This document shows, piece by piece, positions 1 to 10,121 of a stretch of DNA of 54,630 bases (the first letter of the stretch is position 1; the number at the start of each line of letters is the position of its first letter). The notes beneath the pieces are model-generated. The model was not told where the DNA came from and did no database searches. It saw only the letters and a program-made list of their open reading frames with translations. The DNA is taken from NCBI GenBank assembly GCA_020248785.1, contig JADCGX010000010.1, positions 1-54,630 of the forward strand, written 5' to 3'. The translations under genes and the position numbers were made by a program. Origin of the DNA: Burkholderiales bacterium (GTDB lineage Bacteria > Pseudomonadota > Gammaproteobacteria > Burkholderiales > Burkholderiaceae_F).

Positions 1-146
1 ACCTGTACGTCGCGCAGCACAACGTCGACCCCAAGCCCTTCATCTGGACGGCCAGCGCCTCGGACATCCTCGCCAAGGTCACACGCGCCAAGGCCGCCTT
101 GGCGACGGCTTCTCGATAAGTACAAAACAGTGGCGCGCACTACACT
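1..146 (+). mobile_element. IS630-family insertion sequence, 3' end (partial)
   Basis: The window opens inside an IS630-type element. The last 38 codons of its transposase are present, followed by about 27 bases that end in CTAG at 145-148. IS630 elements insert at CTAG and duplicate the central TA (known for the family), so the element's end is placed at about 144-146. Read inward from the TA, the terminus begins GTGTAGTGCGCGCCACTG. The left end lies outside the window. The CTAG also supplies the stop codon of the convergent gene at 145-807. Confidence 0.75.
3..119 (+). CDS. IS630-family transposase, C-terminal fragment
   Basis: The reading frame enters from the left edge and stops at TAA 117-119, giving 38 residues. 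It contains the tail typical of IS630 transposases: HNVDPKPFIWTASASDILAK followed by a lysine/arginine/alanine-rich end. In this family the DDE catalytic domain lies upstream, outside the window, so whether the transposase is intact cannot be judged. The good match of the tail and the normal-looking terminus just downstream suggest the right end is undamaged. Confidence 0.8.
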   Translation: MYVAQHNVDPKPFIWTASASDILAKVTRAKAALATASR

Positions 147-807
147 AGGGCCGCTCTGGCGGGTTGCGGTCGGCGGGGACCTCGCGCAGGAGCAGGCCGC
201 TGGTGGACACGCGCAGTTCCAGCTCGGCGGACCGGTCGGCCGGGACGAAGGTCGCCGAGCCGTACTGCGCATCCATCAGCCAAGCCAGGGCCGCGTGGCG
301 CGCACGCAAGGCGACCAGGTCGATCGGGCGTTCCCTTGCAAGCGAGTAGACAGCGCGCACCGCCTTGCGCTCGTCCTCGATGGACCGGTAGCGCCCCGTG
401 ATGCGGTCCAGTTCGTAGTGGGTGTGCAGGCCGAGCATGTTGGCCAGCGGCGACCACTTGATGACATGGGCGTCGACGGACACTTCGTCACCGCGCAGCG
501 CGTAGCTCGCACTACGGCCATCGGGAAATCGAAGTGTGGCCTCGAACTGCTGCGGGCCGGTCGGGCGGATCGTGATACGGGCTGCGATCTCCTCACGGGT
601 CAGCGCCTGGTAGCCGGCTGTGCCCACGCCGATTGCGCCGAGCATGAGCGCCAAGACAAGCAGCAGCAGCCCGCCCAGCAGCCTCAGAGTGCAGCCGACG
701 AGGCGACCGTGCAGTAGCGCGGTCAGGCACGCGACGAGCAGCAGCACCGCAGCGGCGCCAAAGATGGCAGCCAGCGCCGTGAGCACCGTCGTGGTGGCGG
801 TCAGCAT
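145..807 (-). CDS. Hypothetical membrane-anchored protein
   Basis: A 220-residue protein of unknown function. Two hydrophobic stretches lie at about residues 5-30 and 38-65 and form an N-terminal membrane hairpin. They are followed by a soluble C-terminal part of about 150 residues that begins after a TREEIAARITIRPTG segment and has no motif I recognise. The ATG at 807 is chosen because it starts directly before the first membrane segment; the frame stays open upstream but that stretch is not membrane-like. It follows greB by 67 bases on the same strand and may be the last gene of a parC-greB unit. Its TAG stop lies in a CTAG that is the insertion site of the adjacent IS630 end. Confidence 0.6.
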   Translation of the reverse strand: MLTATTTVLTALAAIFGAAAVLLLVACLTALLHGRLVGCTLRLLGGLLLLVLALMLGAIGVGTAGYQALTREEIAARITIRPTGPQQFEATLRFPDGRSASYALRGDEVSVDAHVIKWSPLANMLGLHTHYELDRITGRYRSIEDERKAVRAVYSLARERPIDLVALRARHAALAWLMDAQYGSATFVPADRSAELELRVSTSGLLLREVPADRNPPERP

Positions 808-874
808 GCGCGGCGACAGGGGGAGGCGCTCAAAGCGGGCCTGTGGTTGGAAACCACGCGAATCGCCCGCAATC

Positions 875-1432
875 TCAACCCAGCTGCACGTAGCGCACGG
901 CCAGGACTTCCAGCGTGTCCACGCCAGCGGGCGTCCGCAGCTGCACCATGTCACCCTCGCGTGCCTTGGTGAGCGTGCGCGCGATCGGCGAGATCCAGCT
1001 CACGTAGCCGCGCGCGAGGTCGACTTCGTCGATGCCGACAATCGAGATCGTGCGCTCGTCGCCAGCGCCGTCGAGGTAGCTCACGGTGGCGCCGAAGAAT
1101 ATCTGATCGGTGGTTTCGCGTGCGGCCGGGTCGACGACTTCAGCCGCGTCCAGGCGCTTGGTCAGGAAGCGGATGCGCCGGTCGATCTCGCGCAGCCGCT
1201 TCTTGCCGTAGATATAGTCGCCGTTTTCGGAGCGGTCGCCATTGGAGGCCGCCCACGAGACGGTGCGCACCATCTCGGGTCGCTCGACCTTCAGCAAGTG
1301 CAGGAGCTCGCCCTTCAGCCGGGCGTGCCCGGCCGGGGTCATGTAGTTCCTGGAGCCCACGGGGATCGCGGGCGCCGTGATCTCCTCGCCGTCGTCCTCG
1401 GCTGCCGTTTCCTTGACGAATGCCTTGCTCAA
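875..1432 (-). CDS. greB: Transcription elongation factor GreB
   Basis: A 185-residue member of the GreA/GreB family, which binds the RNA polymerase secondary channel and stimulates cleavage of backtracked transcripts. The N-terminal coiled-coil domain begins near residue 30 (YMTPAGHARLKGELLHLL) and carries the acidic tip region with NGDRSENGDYIYGKKRLREID. The C-terminal FKBP-like domain follows from about residue 110 (FFGATVSYLD ... YVSWISPIARTLTKAREGD). The GDYIYGKKRLREID form and the basic patch favour GreB over GreA. A 30-residue acidic N-terminal extension is slightly longer than usual. It starts 9 bases after parC, so it is probably cotranscribed with it. Confidence 0.92.
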   Translation of the reverse strand: MSKAFVKETAAEDDGEEITAPAIPVGSRNYMTPAGHARLKGELLHLLKVERPEMVRTVSWAASNGDRSENGDYIYGKKRLREIDRRIRFLTKRLDAAEVVDPAARETTDQIFFGATVSYLDGAGDERTISIVGIDEVDLARGYVSWISPIARTLTKAREGDMVQLRTPAGVDTLEVLAVRYVQLG

Positions 1433-1441
1433 CGTTTGCTC

Positions 1442-3772
1442 CTAGCCTTCAACACGAGGCGGCAGCACTTTGCGCAGGCTGGGCTCCCTGAGCCTGGGCT
1501 GCACCAGGGTGCCCTTGCGCGCGCGCCCCGCATCATGCGCCTGCAGGTCCTTGCCGGCGAGCGTGATCTCGGTCGGCTTGCCGGTCGTGCCCTTCAGGCC
1601 CGCCACCGCGACACCAAGCTTTCCGCAACTGATTGCTGCCAGCATCTTCTCGCCTTCATCCAGCCCCATGAGCGTGACACCGCGCCCGCCGCCCGGCTGC
1701 TGCTTGATCTCACGGACGGGAAAGCTCAGCAGGCGGCCTCTTTCGGACAGGCACACGATGCGGTCGTCGGCCGGGTCGATGAACGCCGGGCGCAGCGGCA
1801 CAGCACCCTGTTCGACCGCGATGAACTGCTTGCCCCCCTTCTGGCGCGACAGCATGTTCTCGATCGCACAGGCAAAACCGAAGCCCGCGCTGGTGCTAAG
1901 CAGCAGCCGCTGACTTGCCGCGCCGGCGACGTAAGCGACCAGGCGCGTTCCCGCATCCAGTTCGATCATCGAGGTGACGGGCGCCCCGTCGCCGCGCGCC
2001 GAGGGCAGTTGGGCGACCGACACCGTGTAGACGCGACCGTTGGCGCCGAGGGCAAGCAGGTGATCGACGGTGCGGCACTCATACGCGCCGTAAAGGGTGT
2101 CGCCGGCGCGGAAGCTCATCTGGGTGGCATCGTGGCCGTGCCCCTGGCGCGCGCGCACGAAGCCCTTTTCGGAGATCACGACCGTCACCGGCTCGTCGAT
2201 CACCTTGGCCTCGACCGCCGCACGCTCGGCCGCCTCGAGCAGCGTGCGCCGGTCGTCGCCGAACTTCTTCGCGTCCTCGTCGAACTCCTTGCCGACCTGC
2301 TTGCGCAGCGCCGGCTCCGAGCCCAGCAGCTTCTGCAGGCTCGTCTCGTCCTTGCGCAGCTCCGCCAGTTCCTGCTCGATCCTGATGCCTTCAAGCCTTG
2401 CGAGCTGCCGCAGGCGCAGCTCCAGGATGTCCTCGGCCTGGCGTTCCGTCAACTTGAAAGCGTTCATCAACTCGGCCTTGGGCTCGTCCGCGTTGCGGAT
2501 TAGCTTGATGACCTTGTCGATGTTCAGCAGGACTTGCTGGCGCCCCTCAAGAATGTGGATGCGATCCTGGACCTTGCTCAGCCGGTGTTGCGAGCGACGC
2601 CGCACGGTCTCGACGCGGAAGTCGATCCACTCGAGCAGGATGTCCGGCAGCGCTTTCTGCCGCGGCCGGCCATCCCGGCCGATCATCACGAGGTTGATCG
2701 GGACACTCGTCTCCAGTGCAGTCTGCGCCAGCAGCATGTTGGCAAACTCGTCACGGTCGATCTTGCTCGTGCGCGGCTCGAACACGAGACGCACCGCCGC
2801 GTCCTTGCCGGACTCGTCGCGCACGGAGTCGAGCATGCTCAGCACCAGCGCCTTGGTCTGCTGCTGCTCCGGCGTCAGCGACTTCTTGCCCGCCTTGACC
2901 TTGGGGTTGGTCAGTTCCTCGATCTCTTCCAGCACCTTCTGCGCGCTGGTGCCGGGCGGCAGCTCGGTGACGACGAGCTGCCACTGGCCACGGGCGAGAT
3001 CCTCGTACGTGTAGCGAGCGCGCGCCTTGATGGAGCCGCGGCCGCTGGCATAGCACTCGCGGATCTCGGCCGGCGACGAGATGATCTGTCCGCCGCCAGG
3101 AAAGTCGGGCGCAGGCAGCACTGCCATCAACTCATCCACGCCGGCCTGTGGATTCTTCAGCGCGATGTGCAGAGCGTTGACGACCTCGCGCAGGTTATGC
3201 GGGGGAATCTCGGTGGCCATGCCGACCGCGATGCCACTGGCGCCGTTGAGAACCACGAAGGGCAGCCGCGCCGGCAACAATAGCGGCTCCTCGAACGTGC
3301 CCTCGTAGTTGGGCCCGAAGTCGACCGTGCCTTCATCGAGCTCGTCGAGCAGCAGGCGCGCGATCGGCGTCAGGCGCGCCTCGGTGTAACGCATGGCCGC
3401 TGCGCCGTCGCCGTCGCGCGAGCCGAAATTGCCTTGGCCGTCGACCAGCGGATAGCGCAGGGAAAAGTCCTGCGCCATCCTCACCAGCGCGTCATAGATC
3501 GACTGGTCGCCGTGCGGGTGGTAGCGACCCATGGTATCGCCAACCACGCGCGCGCTCTTCACGGGCTTGGCGTTGGCGGCCAGGCCCATCTCGTTCATTG
3601 CGTACAGGATGCGCCGCTGCACGGGCTTCTGCCCGTCGCATACGTCGGGCAGAGCGCGACCCTTGACAACACTCACCGCGTAGTCGAGGTAGGCGCGCTG
3701 CGCAAAGGCGGCGAGCGTCAGGGACTGATCGGCATCGCCCTGGGCGGCGAAAAGCGACTGCTGTTCGGACAT
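1442..3772 (-). CDS. parC: DNA topoisomerase IV subunit A
   Basis: The 776-residue A subunit of topoisomerase IV, which breaks and rejoins DNA during decatenation of daughter chromosomes together with ParE (not in the window). The N-terminal breakage-reunion domain shows [20 protein letters not shown] (residues ~38-57), [20 protein letters not shown], and the catalytic tyrosine in [11 protein letters not shown] near residue 129. Winged-helix/tower and coiled-coil segments follow. The C-terminal beta-pinwheel is degenerate, as in ParC rather than GyrA, and no clear GyrA box (QRRGGKG) is seen. The start at 3772 (MSEQQSLFA) is preferred to the upstream in-frame start because the family begins close to this point. 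Confidence 0.95.
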   Translation of the reverse strand: MSEQQSLFAAQGDADQSLTLAAFAQRAYLDYAVSVVKGRALPDVCDGQKPVQRRILYAMNEMGLAANAKPVKSARVVGDTMGRYHPHGDQSIYDALVRMAQDFSLRYPLVDGQGNFGSRDGDGAAAMRYTEARLTPIARLLLDELDEGTVDFGPNYEGTFEEPLLLPARLPFVVLNGASGIAVGMATEIPPHNLREVVNALHIALKNPQAGVDELMAVLPAPDFPGGGQIISSPAEIRECYASGRGSIKARARYTYEDLARGQWQLVVTELPPGTSAQKVLEEIEELTNPKVKAGKKSLTPEQQQTKALVLSMLDSVRDESGKDAAVRLVFEPRTSKIDRDEFANMLLAQTALETSVPINLVMIGRDGRPRQKALPDILLEWIDFRVETVRRRSQHRLSKVQDRIHILEGRQQVLLNIDKVIKLIRNADEPKAELMNAFKLTERQAEDILELRLRQLARLEGIRIEQELAELRKDETSLQKLLGSEPALRKQVGKEFDEDAKKFGDDRRTLLEAAERAAVEAKVIDEPVTVVISEKGFVRARQGHGHDATQMSFRAGDTLYGAYECRTVDHLLALGANGRVYTVSVAQLPSARGDGAPVTSMIELDAGTRLVAYVAGAASQRLLLSTSAGFGFACAIENMLSRQKGGKQFIAVEQGAVPLRPAFIDPADDRIVCLSERGRLLSFPVREIKQQPGGGRGVTLMGLDEGEKMLAAISCGKLGVAVAGLKGTTGKPTEITLAGKDLQAHDAGRARKGTLVQPRLREPSLRKVLPPRVEG

Positions 3773-3889
3773 GGGCTTTCGGGGGAAGGTGCTGCGGGAC
3801 AGCCGGCGGCAGTCAAAACGACATGTGCCGGGAGACATGGATGTTAAACCGGCCGCCTGGCACGCCTAGCGACGAGCGACTTGGCCGCC

Positions 3890-3917
3890 AAAGCAAACGG
3901 CCGCGCAAGGCGCGGCC
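3890..3917 (-). terminator. Probable terminator of ppsR
   Basis: On the minus strand a perfect 8-bp GC stem (GGCCGCGC / GCGCGGCC, 3899-3906 with 3910-3917) with a 3-base loop is followed by GTTTGCTTT. It lies about 24 bases past the ppsR stop and before parC, so it separates the photosynthesis regulator from the parC unit. The T-tract is interrupted, so efficiency is uncertain. Confidence 0.6.
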
Positions 3918-3940
3918 GGTGCTGGCGTCGCGACTGCGGG

Positions 3941-5350
3941 CTAGCCGGCCGGATCGTGCTCGCGCTCGCCCATGCCGTAGCGGTGCAGCTTCACGTACAG
4001 GCTCTGGCGGCTCAGTCCGAGCATCTCGGCGGCCGACGCCCGGTTGTCACCGGTGAGCTTCAGCGCCGCCTCGATGCACAGGCGCTCGATCACATCGGCC
4101 GTTTCGCGCACGATGTCCTTCAGCGGCACACGGCCGATCAGTTCGGTCAGTTGGTCCACCGAGCGGGGCAACTCGTGACCGACGCGCGCCGCCAGTGGCG
4201 CCAGGCGCCGGCCGACGCTACGGATCGAAAACGCCAGGCACGGTGCCTCGCCCTCCGGGACCGACACCGCCGAGATCTCGACCTCAGTTTCGGCGCCGAG
4301 GCCGCTGCGCAGGGTGGTCGCAAACAGGCGCACGGCGCCGTGCTGCTTGAGATTGGCGATCAGCACGTTCAAGTCGACGCGCGAGCGGCCCAGCCACTCG
4401 TCCAGCGCCTTGCCACGCACCTGGTCCTCGGCAGCCACCTGCACGAGGTCGAGGAACGCGCGATTGGCCATCAACACGCGGCCATCCAGCTCGGTGAGCA
4501 CGAACCCGTCGGGCAGGAGTTCGATCGCGCGCGCCAGCGAGGAATCGGGCGCGCCGGTGGTCGCGCCATCCAACGCCGCCAGTCGCGCCAGCAAATGGGC
4601 CCCGGTCTCGGTCCGAAACAGAGACGCCGACAAGCGAAACTCGCGCTGCGCGCGGGCCGACTGCACGCGCTCGTCCTCGGCCGAGCCCGTGGCGCGCACG
4701 GTGCTGACCAGCGTGGACACCTTGTCCGCGCTGCGTTCGTCGAAGGCCTCCGCGAACGGACGCCCGACGATGCTGTGCGCGCCGTTGCCGAGCATGCGCA
4801 GCGCCGCGGGATTGGCCTCCAGCACGATGGTCGATGCGGCATCAAGCACCAGCACCGCCTCCGCGGAGGTCTGGAACAGCAGCCGATAGCGCGTCTCGGC
4901 CTGCCGCATGCGCGCGTAGTCGCGCTCGAGCGACTGCTGCGCCTCCACCAGGCGCTGCTGCAAGATAGAGGCAGCGCGCAGGCTGCGGCCCACCGCGATC
5001 ACCGGTCCGCCCTTGCCGACCTTCAGCGCGGAGTACAGCACCGGCACGTCGCCGCCGGCCGGCGACGGGTGATTGATATGGCGCCAGGGCGGCGTGCTGT
5101 CGGTGGCCGCCTCACTCAGCAACGCCTCGACCTTTGGACGGCTCTCGACGGTCACCGTGTCGATCCACGGCTGGCCGACCCAGCGGCCATAGCCCTCGGC
5201 ATCGAGATCGTCGCTGCCGACGGATACGTCGCGAATCACGCCGTCGCGGTCCAGCACAAGTGCGACATCGGCCGCACAGCCGATCAGGCGCGCCGCGGCA
5301 TCGGCATCAACGTTCTTGAGGTATCGGCGGGGAGAGACGAATTGCTTCAC
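3941..5350 (-). CDS. ppsR: PpsR/CrtJ photosynthesis gene transcriptional regulator
   Basis: A 469-residue PAS-PAS-HTH regulator that binds TGT-N12-ACA palindromes at photosynthesis promoters, usually repressing them under oxygen. An N-terminal domain (residues ~15-140) is followed by a coiled-coil linker (QQRLVEAQQSLERDYARMRQAE), two PAS folds (~155-265 and ~270-390) and a Fis-type helix-turn-helix at the C-terminus (NRASAAEMLGLSRQSLYVKL). Three cysteines are present: 25, 371 and 425. Cys425 lies in ERLCIEAALKL just before the HTH and aligns in position with the redox cysteine of Rhodobacter PpsR/CrtJ. No cysteine is seen near residue 250, where Rhodobacter has its second one. It is downstream of aerR in the same direction with a 59-base gap. 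Confidence 0.95.
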   Translation of the reverse strand: MKQFVSPRRYLKNVDADAAARLIGCAADVALVLDRDGVIRDVSVGSDDLDAEGYGRWVGQPWIDTVTVESRPKVEALLSEAATDSTPPWRHINHPSPAGGDVPVLYSALKVGKGGPVIAVGRSLRAASILQQRLVEAQQSLERDYARMRQAETRYRLLFQTSAEAVLVLDAASTIVLEANPAALRMLGNGAHSIVGRPFAEAFDERSADKVSTLVSTVRATGSAEDERVQSARAQREFRLSASLFRTETGAHLLARLAALDGATTGAPDSSLARAIELLPDGFVLTELDGRVLMANRAFLDLVQVAAEDQVRGKALDEWLGRSRVDLNVLIANLKQHGAVRLFATTLRSGLGAETEVEISAVSVPEGEAPCLAFSIRSVGRRLAPLAARVGHELPRSVDQLTELIGRVPLKDIVRETADVIERLCIEAALKLTGDNRASAAEMLGLSRQSLYVKLHRYGMGEREHDPAG

Positions 5351-5382
5351 GTCACTTCATTGGCAAAGGCTGCAGCCGGTCG

Positions 5383-5400
5383 CCACGCTCCCCAGCGTGG
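5383..5400 (-). repeat. Hairpin between aerR and ppsR
   Basis: A 7-bp perfect inverted repeat (CCACGCT / AGCGTGG, 5383-5389 with 5394-5400) with a 4-base loop lies in the 59-base gap between the aerR stop and the ppsR start. There is no T-run after it on the minus strand. It could act as an mRNA-processing or stability element that sets the aerR:ppsR ratio; this is inference. Confidence 0.45.
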
Positions 5401-5409
5401 CAGACCCAC

Positions 5410-6282
5410 TCAAGACGCCAAGCGCTGCATGGACACCATGCCCTGCGCCAGTTCGACCGCCCGCCGCGCGTCGGTCGCCACCGCGTCCGCATCCGTGCGG
5501 TCGAGCAGTTCCGGATACTCCAGGAACAGCGGACCGCCGAGGATGATACTGACCTCGTCGTTCCTTGAACGTGCGCGCAGCCCCTCGACTGCGTCCTGCA
5601 ACACAGGCAGCCAGCGCTCGCAGGCGATGGAGATGCCAACCACTGCAAACCACTGGCGCCGCACGACCTCGAGCAGTTCTTCCGTCGTGTCGAAGCGCCC
5701 ATCGACGACCTCCCAGCCGGCGCGGCGGAAGAACTCGGCGACGATGTGTAGCCCGAAGGTGTGCTGCTCGCCCGGAACCGGTGCCAGCAGGACGCGCTTG
5801 CCATCGGCCGGCGGCAGGGCATCGATCTGGAACGCGGGCGACAGCTCGTGCAGCGCCCGCTGCAACCGCCACAGTCCCATCGTGACAACGGTGAAATCGC
5901 ACTGATCGTCTTCCCAGAGTCGCCCCAGCCGGCGCGCCGCGGGCGCAAGCAGGCAGAGTAGGATTCCCTCGGCCGACACACCGTGCTCGCGACTGCGGCG
6001 GATGAAGGCCGACGCGCCATTGGCATCGCCCTTGACTAGGTAACCGACAAGGATCTCCACGTCGCGGTCGGTCGGTACCGCATCGGCGGCCACCGCGCGA
6101 GCCGCATCGCCCTCGCGGTGCGCGAGCATCAGGCGCGGAATGATGTCGCGCTCGATGGTCTGAACGAGGAGCGCGACACGCTCGCGTGGCCCTGCCTGGG
6201 CCACGCCCTCAGCGTCGGGGCTTGCCTCGCCGACTGCCCCGGCGCAATCAAGGCCGAGAACGTGCTGACTCAATGCAGTCAT
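5410..6282 (-). CDS. aerR: AerR/PpaA cobalamin-binding anti-repressor
   Basis: A 290-residue B12-binding regulator of the AerR/PpaA family. In Rhodobacter these proteins bind cobalamin in the light and antagonise CrtJ/PpsR. A helical cap region (residues ~75-150, with LWEDDQCDFTVVTMGLWRLQ) precedes a Rossmann B12-binding domain (~160-285). This shows VPGEQHTFG with His174 as the likely cobalt ligand, followed by a late GGPLF. I choose ATG 6282 because a purine-rich GAGGGGG lies just upstream. In-frame alternatives are ATG 6369 and TTG 6423; the last overlaps the predicted transcription start and is unlikely. Two isoforms from ATG 6369 and 6282 are possible. It is transcribed towards ppsR and divergently from bchF. 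Confidence 0.9.
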   Translation of the reverse strand: MTALSQHVLGLDCAGAVGEASPDAEGVAQAGPRERVALLVQTIERDIIPRLMLAHREGDAARAVAADAVPTDRDVEILVGYLVKGDANGASAFIRRSREHGVSAEGILLCLLAPAARRLGRLWEDDQCDFTVVTMGLWRLQRALHELSPAFQIDALPPADGKRVLLAPVPGEQHTFGLHIVAEFFRRAGWEVVDGRFDTTEELLEVVRRQWFAVVGISIACERWLPVLQDAVEGLRARSRNDEVSIILGGPLFLEYPELLDRTDADAVATDARRAVELAQGMVSMQRLAS

Positions 6283-6400
6283 ACGAGCCCCCTCGCCCGC
6301 ATCTTTCTTGAAGCGCCAGCTTATGCCGGCTTCGTCGCCATCGGCTGACTGCACTGCGTTTGTCTGCATCGCGCGAGCGCATCCATGAGGGTCTTGTTGC

Positions 6401-6421
6401 GGCAGATCAAGAAAATCTGCC
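6401..6421 (-). promoter_or_regulatory. 5' leader hairpin of aerR mRNA
   Basis: A perfect 7-bp inverted repeat (GGCAGAT / ATCTGCC) with a 7-base loop spans 6401-6421. The minus-strand -10 box ends at 6429, so transcription should start near 6421-6423 and the hairpin would form the extreme 5' end of the aerR transcript. 5'-terminal hairpins commonly protect mRNA; a regulatory role here is inferred. Confidence 0.5.
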
Positions 6422-6428
6422 AAGACAA

Positions 6429-6457
6429 AATCTAGGCGCTCTCATCGCCGGTGTCAA
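6429..6457 (-). promoter_or_regulatory. Sigma70-type promoter of aerR(-ppsR)
   Basis: On the minus strand, -35 TTGACA (6457-6452), a 17-bp spacer and -10 TAGATT (6434-6429). Both boxes and the spacing are identical to the divergent bchF promoter. The -35 contains TTGACA/TGTCAA, a half-site of the PpsR palindrome, so the two promoters may share repression. Confidence 0.75.
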
Positions 6458-6467
6458 TTCATCTTGA

Positions 6468-6485
6468 TGTCAGTTTTAGTTGACA
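6468..6485. promoter_or_regulatory. PpsR/CrtJ-type operator TGT-N12-ACA
   Basis: TGTCAGTTTTAGTTGACA is a palindromic TGT-N12-ACA site (outer arms TGTCA/TGACA), the consensus bound by PpsR/CrtJ. It overlaps the entire -35 box of the bchF promoter (6480-6485). An additional TGTCA half-site at 6452-6456 covers the -35 of the aerR promoter, 16 bp from the next half-site. Repression of both directions by cooperative binding is inferred. Confidence 0.85.
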
Positions 6486-6508
6486 CCTGTCGACTTGCGG
6501 AATAGATT
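6480..6508 (+). promoter_or_regulatory. Sigma70-type promoter of the bchF superoperon
   Basis: -35 TTGACA (6480-6485), a 17-bp spacer and -10 TAGATT (6503-6508). The predicted start near 6515 gives a leader of about 55 bases before the bchF ATG. This is the only clear promoter seen at the head of the 17.6-kb photosynthesis operon. Confidence 0.8.
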
Positions 6509-6570
6509 GGCCCTTGGGTCGCCTCGTCCGGGAATCGGTTCCCGGGCAAGTGCTCTTGGCCTCCAACCGC

Positions 6571-8357
<1,787 letters not shown>

Positions 8358-8392
8358 CTCATGACCAAGCCACTTGACCGCGACACACACCC

Positions 8393-8433
8393 TGGCTGGG
8401 GGAGCACGAGGGGGCCGGCCCAGCCCCCTCGTT
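8393..8433 (+). repeat. Dispersed GC-rich palindromic repeat, copy A
   Basis: A ~41-bp element: a TGGCTGGGGGAGCA lead followed by a 9-bp perfect stem (CGAGGGGGC 8407-8415 / GCCCCCTCG 8423-8431, 7-base loop). A nearly identical copy occurs inverted at 26552-26593. It lies in the bchN-bchB gap, the largest spacer (140 bp) of an operon otherwise tightly packed. It may be a REP-like element or an intercistronic mRNA hairpin. Confidence 0.8.
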
Positions 8434-8497
8434 GCCTTGAGATGCGCTTCACGTCCGCAGCCGCAGTCGCCCTTGCGCCTGGCGAGAGGTCGGAGCC

Positions 8498-10121
8498 ATG
8501 CAGCTAACCCTCTGGACCTACGAAGGACCCCCGCATGTGGGCGCGATGCGGATCGCCGCGTCGATGCAGGGCGTGCACTATGTCCTGCACGCGCCGCAGG
8601 GCGACACCTATGCCGACCTGCTGTTCACGATGATCGAGCGGCAGGACAAGCGGCCGCCCGTGTCCTACACCACGTTCCAGGCACGCGATCTTGGCGGCGA
8701 CACCGCCGACCTCGTGAAGACTGCGGTGGCCGAGGCCTACGCCCGCTTCAAGCCCGACGCGCTGCTGGTCGGCGAATCGTGCACGGCCGAGCTGCTGCAA
8801 GACCAGGCGGGCTCGCTGGCGCAGTCGATGGCGCTGCCGGTGCCGGTGGTGCCGCTGGAGCTGCCGGCCTACGCCAAGAAGGAAAACTGGGGCGCGGCCG
8901 AGACGTTCTACCAGCTGGTCCGCACACTGCTGTTACCGCAGGTGCCGCCACCGGGCACGCCGTTGATCGCACGTGCCGCGACGGTACGGCCAAGCGCCAA
9001 CCTGCTGGGAGCCACCGCGCTGGGCTTTCGCTGCCGCGACGACATCGTCGAGGTCGAACGGCTGCTCGCGCAGCTGGGCATCGATGTCAATGTCGTCGCG
9101 CCGCTCGCCGCCACGACAGATGACTTGCGTCGCCTGCCGCAGGCCGACTTCAACATCGACCTGTACCCCGAGGTTGCGCGCAGCACCTGCGAGTGGCTCA
9201 AGCGCAGCTTCGGCATGCCGTTCACGACCGTGGTGCCGATGGGCCTGTCGGCCACACGCGAGTTCATCGCCGAGGTCGCGTCGCTAGCGCATGTCGACCC
9301 CGATCCCGTGCTGGCGCGCGAGCGCCGCGGCGTGGCGGCACTGGACGCCTCGCAAGCGCGCATGCAGTGGTACGCGCGCTCGGTCGACTCGACCTACCTC
9401 ACTGGCAAGCGCGTCTTCATCTTTGGCGATGCCAGCCACGCAGTGGCCGCCGCGCGCGTCGCCAAGGAGGAAATGGGCTTCACGGTGGTTGGCCTGGGCA
9501 CCTACAGCCGCGAGTTCGCGCGCGACGTGCGCGAAGCAGCCAAGCTGTATGGCGTCGAGCCGCTCATCACCGATGACTACCTCGATGTCGAGCAGGCCAT
9601 CACAGCCGCGGCGCCCGAGTTGGTCCTCGGAACACAGATGGAGCGGCACATCGCCAAACGCCTGGGCGTGCCTTGCGCAGTCATCTCGGCGCCGATCCAT
9701 GTGCAGGACGTGCCGGCGCGCTACAGCCCGGTGTACGGCTTCGAGGGCGCCAATGTGCTTTTCGACAGCTGGGTGCACCCGCTGATGATGGGGCTCGAGG
9801 AGCATCTTCTGGCGATGTTCAAGGACGACTTCGAGTTCCGCGATGGCGTCTCCTCGCACCTGCACGGCAGCCACACGAAGGCGTCGCCCGCGGAGGCCAT
9901 GCCCGCACCGGCAGCCATCCAGGCAACAGAGCCGGCCGCCAACGACGTCGCGGTGCCGCTCGCGGCCAACCAAAGCCTCGCGCTGCGCGCGCCCCTGTGG
10001 AGCGCCGACGGCGAGAACGAGCTGAAGAAGATCCCGTTCTTCGTGCGCGGCAAGGCACGGAGGAACACCGAGCGGTTCGCGCAGGAACGTGGCGTGGATC
10101 TCATCACTATCGAGACGCTGT

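Noticed and set aside
620-2503. Long open frame (627 codons) antisense to greB/parC
   Set aside because: It is a shadow of parC codon structure in GC-rich DNA; it has no family motif, and parC is certain.
6424-6570. bchF starting at TTG 6514 and aerR at TTG 6423
   Set aside because: Both lie at or before the transcription starts predicted from the promoter boxes, and neither has a ribosome site; downstream ATGs fit family lengths.
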